Source: Micrasema longulum (taxonomy: Eukaryota > Arthropoda > Insecta > Trichoptera > Brachycentridae). Taken from it: a stretch of DNA of 64,000 nucleotides. The notes under the pieces are model-generated. The model was given only the letters and a program-made list of their open reading frames with translations. It had not been told where the DNA came from and did no database searches. The position numbers and the translations under genes are program-made. The DNA lies in assembly GCA_022494885.1 (NCBI GenBank), contig JAGVSM010001212.1, positions 144,749 to 208,748 on the forward strand, read 5' to 3'. Shown here in pieces: positions 1 through 10,300 of the stretch (position 1 is its first letter; every line of letters begins with the position of its first letter).

Positions 1-340
1 TATTTTAATTTTGTATTCGGCCTACTCGAGTATTCTGATTGTCTTATCACATATGCACATGTATATTTTTTGTATGATATAATTTATTTTAACACTTTCT
101 TTGTACTCGTATTTTAGTTTTGAAGCTGCAAAGATGTACCTTTGTTTTATTATTATTTTTAGACTGTTATGTAATGAATAAGAAAGCTCTAAAATATTTA
201 GATTTGCTGCGCGGTAATTTATCTTTTAAAGGAAATACTTATTTCATGTTTTGGAATTATGCAGTTTGTTAAGGCCGCTTTAATTTTGAACAGGCGCGTC
301 TTGGCACCGGCCATTTGATTCATAACAAACTAACTATTCT
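1..340. other. AT-rich stretch, nothing recognised
   Basis: No coding frame, RNA gene or repeat family seen elsewhere in the window is evident here. It may be the upstream part of the LTR-like unit that follows. Confidence 0.4.
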
Positions 341-590
341 TCTATATAAAAGGGGAACAGTCAGTTAGATTAGTGGGCAGTGTTACTCGCGCCGTTCCCC
401 CGCGGGGTAGGCGGAGAGAATAGAACGCCGTATCACTCTGTCTTTGCATACGGACCTCGCTTCCTCTACTTTCATATGTCTTATCTTCGCACTACACTTC
501 CAGTTACTTTATTCGAGACATCTACGCCCTGTTTGTTACGCTCACCTGAAGAAATTACTATTGTACTGCTAAATCTGTCAGAAAAATAAA
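341..590 (+). promoter_or_regulatory. TATA/initiator to AATAAA unit, possible LTR
   Basis: TATAAAAGG begins at 345. Initiator-like TCAGTT (361) and GCAGTG (378) follow, then a GC-richer leader, and AATAAA at 585-590. A promoter and a poly(A) signal about 240 bp apart, with no coding sequence between, is the layout of an LTR U3-R-U5. I could not define TG..CA ends or a target duplication. The alternative is a host core promoter with no gene visible downstream. Confidence 0.35.
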
Positions 591-689
591 GTAAACCTAA
601 ATCAAGTGTTTTTTCTACTTTTCGACTTACCTGACTGCCAAGTTCCAGAACCAAAAAGACAAAACAAATATTAACACAAGTATTCTTAA

Positions 690-899
690 AAACTACTATT
701 ACTTCTACCTTCACGCCATTTCTCCGTAGGGATAGGCATCCTCGTCTTATCTTACCATTCATTCTCGCCATATACCTACCTATAACTTTTTTATCGTTCT
801 TTCTACACGATCAAACTGTCTGAGTGATCCTCTATTAATCTTATTATACCTGTCTCAGATTTACACTCTCGCCTGATTTCATCATTCGCAACCCTGTCA
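690..899 (-). mobile_element. RTE-like LINE, C-terminal part (downstream half, split by mariner)
   Basis: On the minus strand it reads DRVANDEIRRECKSETG, then IGRYMARMNGKIRRGCLSL. This matches the conserved tail after the reverse transcriptase of RTE-like insect LINEs (MCG..DRIRNEEIRRR, then an NGK.RRGR block). It continues the frame of 1777-2108 across an inserted mariner. It is decayed, with no intact ORF. Confidence 0.65.
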
Positions 900-901
900 T
901 A

Positions 902-1774
902 CATGGTTTGTTTGAAAAGTAATGTCGGTGATTTAGCTGTGCAGCGAATACACATCGCAGTGCGCTCGGACCGATTGAGATCGGTGAAGGGGGAAATCTG
1001 CCTATGCACGCGTGGTTGCTTAGTCGTCTCCGACCATCCGGAGAAGAAGGACAGGCATTTTTGTGAAATTCATTTTCGTCTCCCATGCAAACCGCGATGC
1101 AGCGCTCGATAGAACAAAAGATTGCCATCAAGTTTTGTGTGAAACTCGGCAAGTCCACGGTGAAAACTTTTCCCATGGTAAAGATGGCCTTCGGTGATGA
1201 TTGTTTATCGGAACGCCAAGTCCACCGGTGGCACGACGCATTTTTTGTAGCCCGTTAAGAAGTCAGCGATGAAGCCTGTGCAGGAAGGCCATCGACGACC
1301 ACCGACTAAGAAAATGTGACTCGTGTGACAGAACTCTTTAAACAGAAGTTTTTATTCAATGGCACAGACATTAAACATTCCAAAAAGTACCATTCTTAAG
1401 CTTGTGACGATTCGAAACTTCAACATGACAACGCGCTGGCCTGCACCGCTTTCCTGGTCGAATCAAAGATGCCAACGGTTCTCCAGCCGGCTTACAGTCC
1501 TTATGTGGCTCCCCCAGACTTCTTCTTGTTCCCGCGCTTAAAAACCCCAATGACAGGATATCGTTTCAGGACAGTTGACTGAGTCAAAGAGGCTTGCACG
1601 GAGGACATTCAAGAAAAGGCTTACCGTGATGCCTCCGATCCCTGGAAATATTACTGGAAGTGATCTATCGGCGCAGATGAAGCCTATTTTTAAATCTTCC
1701 AATATGTTCCACTGATTGGATCAATAAGTGTTTTTTCAATTGAATCACCAACATTACTTTTCGGACATACCATG
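902..1774 (+). mobile_element. Internally deleted mariner transposon
   Basis: An 873-bp element with terminal inverted repeats (CATGGTTTGTTTGAAAAGTA at 902, its imperfect complement ending at 1774), flanked by TA (900-901 and 1775-1776). Coding remnants: SIEQKIAIKFCVKLGKSTV (about 1112), CLSERQVHRWHDAFF, then LQHDNALACTAFLVES, VLQPAYSPYVAPPDFFLF and TEDIQEKAYRDASDPWKYY. These are the helix-turn-helix and the C-terminal part of a mariner D,D34D transposase. The middle is missing and stops or frameshifts break the frame. It is inserted in a LINE. Confidence 0.9.
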
Positions 1775-1776
1775 TA

Positions 1777-2108
1777 CATTGATTTTTCCACACATTCTTC
1801 AAAAAGAGATCGCATTTGATCCTTCCTCTGCTAGTTCCATGTTTCACTTCCATACACAAGTGTTGGAACTCAAACTGGACTGCTTAACGGACTTGTGTGA
1901 CTCCTTTGCTAATGCCCTTTTTCGCCTCCTGCGACAAACCTTTATTTGCCAACGTTGATTTTAGTGCACTGTTCACCCTGTTCCCGGCACTCACCCTCCT
2001 TTCAGTACCTTTCTCAATATTTCCATCCCTAGTAAACGTACTTCCCAGATATACAGATGTCTCTACCTGTTTCAGAACAGCATTCACAATGATCTCACAT
2101 TTAGTCAT
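1777..2108 (-). mobile_element. RTE-like LINE, C-terminal part (upstream half)
   Basis: Minus-strand frames read CEIIVNAVLKQVETSVYLGS, TFTRDGNIEKGTERRVSAG, then YGSETWN and QRKDQMRSLFEECVEKS. This is the thumb/post-RT region of the RTE-like family ((Y)LGSxFxxDG, ERRVxAGNxVN, YGSETW). It has stops and frameshifts, and is split from 690-899 by the mariner. Confidence 0.75.
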
Positions 2109-3744
2109 ACTTTGATATATTAAAAAACTATTTCATTCGATTTATCAACATTTATCGGCAAATCACTCCCTGGCATACATCGTAGACCTTTGTTACCAAG
2201 AATTGTAGTTCCCCTTTGTTGCTAGCAAGAAGCATTTTCTGACAATCTTTGTTTAGGAATGGAGTAAAGCATTTTAATTATCAATAATATATGTTTTTAT
2301 AATACAGGTTTCATACTCAGCACATTACTTGTATAGGTCATATACGTATGTATGTAATGTATTAGATTGTAACATGGGATTACTTGTGATAGAAATCAGC
2401 ACGTTTCTGTGTTATTTATCCTAAATCTTCAACGAATACTTGTTTTGTATAATTATTGCTCAAACTTATACTTGTTGAATTTGTGTGACTGTTCTTAAAT
2501 TATATTTATGTTAAAATAAAACGCCATAAAAATCCTTTGTTTTATTTGAAATAGTTTCTTTTCCAAATATGAACTCATCATCTTCACAAATGGTTTATTT
2601 TTTGAATATAGAAAGTCATTACAATTTTAAAATGAAATAAATATAATAATTACCATGTTTGTATTTTCTGGGGTTTTTATGCCTTTTGGGCGCATTGAGC
2701 CACATTACATTATTTCAGGGTCCATTATCAGGGCTGATAGATGATGCAGTTGCGGCATAACAACCCATAAAAATGCAATCTATATCAAAAGTGTCGTGAA
2801 AAACTACAGTCTAATTGCTAAACTAAATTTTCTACCTTATATACACTACAATATATTATTTTACCCTATGTGGAGGTTTGTGGAGGGACTGCTTGTCCGA
2901 GAAATTAAGGATTTACTACATTTTGAGATAAAAAAAAAAATTAAATGACTTTTTGGAAAAATTTTATAAGGATTTTTTTTAAAGCTTACCATGAGGAATG
3001 TTCCTCTGAAGTTTCGCGGTCTGGCCTTGGAAAACCGTGTATATTGCACTCTAAAGCGGACAAGTGGCCGCGTGGAGAGGTGAGATTCTGTGGGAAAGGA
3101 TTGAGGGCCGGGTTTAAAGATCCCTGTATATGAGCTTTAAGGTCAAGCAGCGCTAGAGCGTCGCTGCGCTGCACTGCACGGCGCATCGCAGCAACACAAA
3201 ATATTATTTTCTCTGTTCTGGATGAAATAAACCGCACCAGACCTGGCGGCGTCAGTCAGTCCGCGTTCGGCGTTAATATCTGTTTGCTCCTAAATGATGT
3301 ATCCTGATTTTTTTATGTTATCTCTACTATTTACAATATTCATAGAACTTTTCTTCTGACATCCTGAAGTAGGTAATTATGAAATCTCTGGGGATCACAT
3401 CCCTATTTCCAGTCGAAAAATTGTGTTTCCTCTTTGATAAACAGTAGTCTCTCATTAAATTAACGATGAATTAAAGATTATTCATTTGAATGAAAATAAT
3501 CAAATGCATTCGATTACTAAATTCATTTGAATGAAGGTCCAAATGCAGTAATTCATCCCGAGGAATTAGTAATTTAATGAATTAATAAATAAATGAATGA
3601 ACGAATGAATTGATTGAATTATTAATTGGAATATTCGTTTGGCATACCGGTTCCGTATTCTAATAGGAAGTTAAAATTTATCTTAAATTTTATCTACAAA
3701 GTAAAACTAAGTTTTCTGTATGAAAAATATAATATGTTTACAAT
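2109..3744. other. Intergenic, AT-rich
   Basis: No gene seen. Notable are a GC-rich patch at 3050-3290 and a run of related ATTCATTTGAATGAA / AATGAATGAACG simple sequence at 3475-3620. Neither looks coding. Confidence 0.5.
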
Positions 3745-3750
3745 TTTATT
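3745..3750 (-). promoter_or_regulatory. Candidate SLC45 poly(A) signal
   Basis: AATAAA on the minus strand, about 380 nt past the SLC45 stop. It is the first canonical hexamer downstream that I see. The region is AT-rich, so chance occurrence is likely and use is unproven. Confidence 0.35.
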
Positions 3751-3959
3751 TTCTAAACATGTTCAATTACAGGTGCCTTACGAAGATACTTTGAATTTTC
3801 GTAAATAAACATCGATGTTGGTTTATATCTACCGTTTCGATATGTACCGATGATGCTTGCGTTTGTAATCGCTGCATAGAGGAGGTTGCCAATTCCCAGA
3901 TATTGGAAAATCAAAAGATGCTAACTTTTCTCTGAAAGTTCAGTGTTTTTTAAATTTTT

Positions 3960-4125
3960 ATATATCGTATTATCAGCACTATGATTTTTTAAAGTTGTGA
4001 ATTTCGCGTATGACGTCAGAGGCTCTTTTCCGCTTATTCTCGATAAGTTCTGCCCATCGGTCCATTAAATCTTCGATAACTCTATCATTGGTTGATTCGT
4101 ATAAACCAGTGACGTCGTTCAAAGT
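3960..4125 (-). repeat. SLC45 3' flank block shared with 45045-45210
   Basis: Read on the minus strand, this block runs in step with the plus strand at 45045-45210. Both start TTTGAACGACGTCACTGG, carry similar ATGAATCAACCA segments, and end CTGATAATACGATAT. In a frame other than SLC45 it would read TLNDVTGLYESTNDRVIEDL; the distant copy reads SLNDVTGSYEST. I do not recognise the peptide. It is probably an interspersed repeat forming the 3' UTR or the sequence just beyond it. Confidence 0.6.
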
Positions 4126-4130
4126 AGTTC

Positions 4131-4352
4131 TTACAGATCTAAGTAGGTAACTTGTGTGGCCGAAATGGCGGCAAACAATGACAAAATGGCCGCTGTCCAA
4201 ATGACAGCTGAGGAGCCGCCCCCCAGCTGTATCAACCAACCCAGGCCGAGGGAGAGAGACAATTGTGCCAGGAATATCGTGGAGCCGATGATGGCCATGT
4301 CCAACCCGAGGCCTCGCGGAGGAGTGGCGCTGGAGTCCGCATCATTCCCAAA
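4131..4352 (-). CDS. Slc45: SLC45 exon 8 (TM11-TM12, stop)
   Basis: A 222-nt terminal exon, phase 0, with acceptor TACCTTTCAG. It encodes residues 496-568: FGNDADSSATPPRGLGLD (a linker with the family RGLGxD motif), TM11 (MAIIGSTIFLAQLSLSLG), GWLIQLGGGSSAVI, and TM12 ending ISATQVTYLDL followed by TAA at 4133-4131. The adjoining 3' flank is shared with another site (see 3960-4125). Confidence 0.95.
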   Translation of the reverse strand, partial: FGNDADSSATPPRGLGLDMAIIGSTIFLAQLSLSLGLGWLIQLGGGSSAVIWTAAILSLFAAISATQVTYLDL

Positions 4353-7300
4353 CTGAAAGGTACAAAAGTAAATGGTTAAAAGGGCAATGCGATCATCTGT
4401 TACACGAAGGTAGAAAAACAATGAAATGTTACAGTGAAAGCACTTCCTCCACATCACATACCTGAAACCGTTTTAAAGACCGTGGGTCTTTCTATCGGTT
4501 TCACTCATACAAAAAAGCTATGTTTTTTTTTGTCAATAAATGAGTTTAATTTTCAATTTCATACCTATATCGCGATTTTAACCTTTCATCATCATTATTC
4601 CCTTTCTGCACCTAATGATGCATAGGACACTGGATTGGTACATCAAGGTAAGATGATCAGTCTTACGCTTCATTATGTCTATCATCACTCCATGTCCGCT
4701 CCCTAGTTGAAGCAAACGGTGTCCACATCTTGGTCCATCGTGTCCAGCTCTTGCCCCCAGGCATGTCTGTAGTTTCAACATGAACTGCCGAAGAGTCAGC
4801 AACGGACGTTTTTCATCATACAGAAGAAGTTTTCCTTACCGGAAGCTTTCCATCATAATCACGGACCTGGTGATGTGTAGCTAGTACACAATGCATTTAA
4901 TATCTTTACAAATATAATAAATATTGTGTTAAATCTTTCGATATTCCTCCATGTATCGGTTAAAATAATTCATTAAAATGTTGAGGGCACCCCAATATTT
5001 GCTAAATCTTATAAATAACGTGTTATAACACGTCTGGTTATATTTTACCATAGAATTAAGAATAGTCCAGAAACCGCAAACGCTCATCAAACAGAAGGCT
5101 ACTAAACTACTCATAAATAAGTAGGTTTACATTTTGACCCATTAGTTTCTTTGTAGACGTCGCTTCGGACAGCGAACTATCTCTTCCTAGAAATTGATGT
5201 CTCGCACCGTATTCAGAAGTTGACGAAAGGGCCTAACATCCAGCATTCGTACTTCACTGAGTAGGTACCAGGGATCAAGTTATCAGATTAATATCTGGCC
5301 AAAGAGCCCGGTTGAACTAAATAAGGTAAGCGACTAGGTGGCAGAGGCCGATCAGTATAATCTTACGGGGCAAGAGCCAAGGCGTTCCTTAGTACCAGAA
5401 AGTTCCAAACAAGGAAAGCACACTGATTAAACTAGAAGAGCCCTGATTAGGTGTCTTTACCAGAGATAATCAAGAAGACGGGTAAGCAAAATGGTGAAAT
5501 ACGACCCAGATTACTCTGAATTTGCCTTATAAAGGCCAAAATTAAGGGGGATGAAAAATTTGGGGGTCTTGCGGGGCGTGGGATAAGCGCGAGTGGCTGA
5601 AGGCTTGTCAAGTGGGCATCACATTGGAATGCAAAAATATGCAAACCTACTGCATATGTTAGAGGAGTCGTTAATACGTAACTATGTTTTTAGAGTAGGA
5701 TAACAATATGCGAAAAAATGTATTGGGATTAAAGCGAGATCGCTATAGTGTTTATTTATTATACGTCAGTGCCATTAGGCTGATATGAATATATATGTAT
5801 GTTTGCTTACTGTTCCCTTGGTGTGGTATTGCGCTAATATAAGATACGGTATAGTCGAGAGGGTGCTGTACGCCACCCCTGAAGTAATACTGAGCAAAAG
5901 AACGGCCATTTTAGTTCTGACCAGAACTAATGTAGTCATTCCAGATGAGAAGAATAACAATCCTCCGATGAAAACGGTTTTGGCCCTGGAAAGAAGAAAC
6001 ATTCTGATTAAGTAAATATGAAAATATGTTTGATGTTTGAAACACTTATTTTGTGGAACATTATTATTTAATATATTAAAATAAGATAAAATCACTTTGT
6101 TTTTATCATCGAGATTTACCGGATGACATAAAACCAGCATTTTACACAACTAATAATATAGAAAGTATACTAAAAAACACTAAACAAAGAACTGATAAAT
6201 TAAATCGATCAGGTATTTACAAGTTAATGTGCCATGACTGCAAGTCATTTTATATAGGAAAAACATCACATACTTTTAAAACTAGAGTTAAAAAACATAT
6301 GAGATGTCTTAAAAACAATAATTTCTCTTAGTTTGCTGACCATATCCTAACAATAGTCACTCATTCAACTTTGAAGATGGCATCGAAATTCTACGTACAA
6401 ACAAAAAAGGAAATGCACTTGATTATTTTGAAATATTGGAGATTAGAAAGGCTGTAAATAAAAATTTAAATATTATTAATAATCAAATAAATCTTAGTAA
6501 TAGTCCAATTTTAAATATGTTCCCTCTCCCTAAATCCACATACAAACCCCCTCTCTTCTATAACCCCGTAGCCACGCCCACTCTACCTTCACTGTGAAAA
6601 AAATTATATACGTTATGTTAGTTTGTAATTAACCCTGAAGAAGGCATGGTATTGCCGAAACTAGTTGGTTGTCAAATTATAAAAAAATATAAGTGGTACA
6701 TAAAAACAAAGTGATTTTGTTTTGTTTTAATATATTAAATTAAAATATGTATTTGTTAGCAGTCTCATGCGTTCTTTATCATCATACTGTTGACCTGAAG
6801 GCGGGATGCAGAAGTGCTGATGAGGAGATCCTATGGCACATCCATTCCATAATAAGTCATGATGACTTTTGCCCGGTTAGAATAGCACTGGTAATAATGA
6901 CAATCAATAAAAAACATGCTCTGAAATACTTGAATCAGTACATTATATAAAATATTTGGGATTAATTATTGATAAATATTTTTAATATTAATTCTTGATT
7001 TTTTATTTTTTTTTTTTATTTTTTATTTATTTAAATCTTAAAGTAGGGCACACATATCATACATATTGTTATGTGTGCTCTAATAATAACATTGCAAATA
7101 TATTTAATTTATAAATTGTTTATCACATATGTCTTGACCATTACTTTAAATTTTGATATGTTTTTTTCTTCATAAATATTTTTTTCCATTTCGTAATACT
7201 TTTTAATTGCTTTAAATAAAATTGAATTTTGTGACTTTGCCTTTTTCCTAAATGGAAGTCTAATTTTGTTCTTTTCTCTAGTATTGTGATCGTGTTCATG

Positions 7301-10300
7301 CTGGTTCCGATCAATTTTTTTCCAAAATTCTGTTTTTTTTATTAGAGTTTATAATTTTATGAACAAATATCATTGTATTGTAAAATATTCTTTGTTTATA
7401 TGTTAATAATTTCATTTCATTTACCATCAACTTTACCCTCGTGTATCTGTTTTTTTTCAAAATGATTCTAAAGGCTTTATTTTGTAATACAGTTAGTTTA
7501 TCTATGTTTTCTTTGTTTGATAAAAATAAAATGCTACTACAGTAGTTAACGTGTGGTTCAATAATTGCTATAATATAATATATTATTGATATAATATATC
7601 ACGAAGTTACATCGTTTCAGTTGATTTCATGGATGAGAGTTGTTGTATCACACAGAACAACATCAATTTATGGTATATATTACTTACATTATATTATGTA
7701 CCTTATATGTAGGTACAAATATATGATATTTTTTTACAGCTTTCTTGTAAATAAAATCACCATTTGCACTGGTAGAGAGAGGTAACTATTCATATGCTGA
7801 TATAGAGTCAATGTTTAGTAAGTCTAATCTACAAAAACGTAGAACTGATATTGACTCCATATTTATGATTGGCATACTAAATAGTATAATCGATGTGCCA
7901 TCATTACTGGGAAAAGCAAAATTCGATATTCCAACTCGTAGGCTGAGAAACAATGAGGTACTGTTCATCGATCAGCATATCACAAACTATGGCCTTAATT
8001 CTGCAACCGTCTTTATCGTGTTGTTAACTCGAGACAAGATCCGGACTTTTTTGATTAAGGTTTACAACGATTTAAACGAGCACTAAATAAATTAAATATT
8101 ACAACAGAGATAAGAAAAACATAATAGAAAAGATAATACAGAAGTCTAGGCATCTACAGGGCTTACGACCTGTCATTGGCTTGTTTAAGTGGCCACTTTA
8201 CACACCGTGCAAAATTCACCATTCTGCCAATATTTGCAGGCGTTGCCTAGTATGTAGGTGAAATAATTCAATTAGATGCATCTCACCCGCATAAATAAAG
8301 GTTTCAGCTCTTAAACTTCACAAACAGAATGGTGAATGTTACACAGTATGTAAAATGGCCACTTAAATCAGCCAATGACAGGTCATAAGCCTGTAGATGT
8401 CTAGACTTCTATCTTACCTTCTTTAAAATGTTCTTCATCTCTGTTGTAATATGCCAATATTAACAGCTCCCCAGGGAATTAAATCCAGTCCTTGTCTACA
8501 AAAATTTGGACAAACTCAAAATATTGTTGACTAAATAAATAGTCCAGATTTTGTCTCGATGTCCCTTATGTTTGTCAATGTTTCTTTTCTTCTTTTTAAT
8601 GTTTTTAATTGTTATTATATTGTTATATTTATCTCTATGAATTGCATTAATGACCGTAAATAAATAAATAGTCCCTGGACTGGTACCTGAAGCGTAAGAC
8701 TGATCATTTTACCCTTATGTAACAAAACTTTATCAAGATACGCTGCGATTGGGGTACCAATGCAGTACCCTATGCACCATTAGTTGCGCAAAGGGAATTA
8801 TGATGATGATGTTGGAAAATAAAATGATAATAAAATTATGATTACCTGTAAGATTTAATCAGCCAATCGATAATTGTGGAATATGCGGCGCACGCCAAGC
8901 AATATATCGCCAGCCCCCAGCAGCCAAATCTTACCCCCTGGTTATACATATCCAATTCTGGTGTACCAAGAGCTGCCTAAAATAAAAAATAAACACATTA
9001 TTTCAAATTCTATACTAACTGTAAAGATAGGTCAAAATGGCTGTTTTACTAAACGAGTTGCCAGAAAGTCTCAGAATAGCTGGAAACATCTTCAAAATGC
9101 TCCTTGCGCTGCTCATGCTCATGCTCATGCTCCTCGCGCTTCCGCCCTCTCGCGCGATGTTGCCCTCTCCACCCACACACCGCTCTACTCGCGCAATTAA
9201 GCGCACTTGTCATTTGTCTTTCTATACAATGGACGGTGAAACTGTGAAAGCGTGTGCGCTACGCATTTTTAGTACAGCATACAGTACATTTATAATATAC
9301 ATATCAATGTATATTATGGAATATTTTTATGTTTTTTTATATATTTTTTTAATTACTATAAAATAAAAAAGTACCTTATAATCTTTTACAGAAAATTTTC
9401 TTTTCTCTTTCTTATATTACACATAAATATTATACCAGTCTATTTATTATAGGAGCAAAAATTCACAAACATTTCTTGTATACCCACGAGCAGGCCATGC
9501 CTTTGTGGAATTTTTTAATATTTATATATATATATATATAGTTGGATAATTTACATAGCGCCATTTTTGTGAAAAATCACCTCAAGGGCGCTGTACAATT
9601 AATAAATATCCCAGTACGTCTTGCAGCTACAGAGCGCATGGACGGTTGGGATTCTAGTTCCTCGTTTTCAATTAAGATCAATAAAAATTATAACAGATAG
9701 GAGCTAGATTACAGGACGTCTTGCAGCTGCAGAGCGCATGGACAATTAGAAATTTAGCCCCCATTTACACATTTTAAAAATTGACAAATAAATTTAGTGT
9801 ATTAATGATACTTAAAAAAATAAAATAATATGATTAATAAAAAGGAGTAAGATTACAACAGGTCTTGCAAAAACTATTTTTACTGTTAATATGTATTTCA
9901 TTGCTATGTAATTATCCTTTATTTTTTTAATACTCTGTTTTACCTCTTAGGTATATTGTAAAAAAAAACAAATAAAAAAATGTCATACAAAGAAATATAC
10001 ATCATTCAAAAATGACGAGTGCGTCTTGTGTGAGCGCTCGATGCGAACTGCGACCGCGCCATTATGTGGACACCTACTCGCGATCATATTGCCGGTCCTT
10101 TGACTCGCGCTCAAATACCGACAAATTTGGGAGCGGTGGGCACGACGAGGAGCATGACGTGCGGCATGACGAGTAATGTTGCCGCACTGCGTCTCCGCCT
10201 CCTTTCCTCGCTACTTTATATGCCACTCGTCGAGTGTGTGGCAGGCCCATTGGGCAGTAGAGGCAATATTTTTAAATGTATTCCGTTATATTCAGGTACT

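Noticed and set aside
380..589. Short ORF after the TATA box as a gene
   Set aside because: 69 codons, no similarity, and it ends at AATAAA, which fits an LTR leader better.
4156..4356. Plus-strand open frame over exon 8
   Set aside because: It is the antisense shadow of SLC45 exon 8. Likewise 11303-11624 over exon 5, 30621-31184 over exon 2 and 5785-6015 over exon 7.
9037..9366. 109-codon plus-strand open frame with M/L repeats
   Set aside because: The low-complexity ATGCTC repeat creates it. No domain, and the opposite strand is also open.
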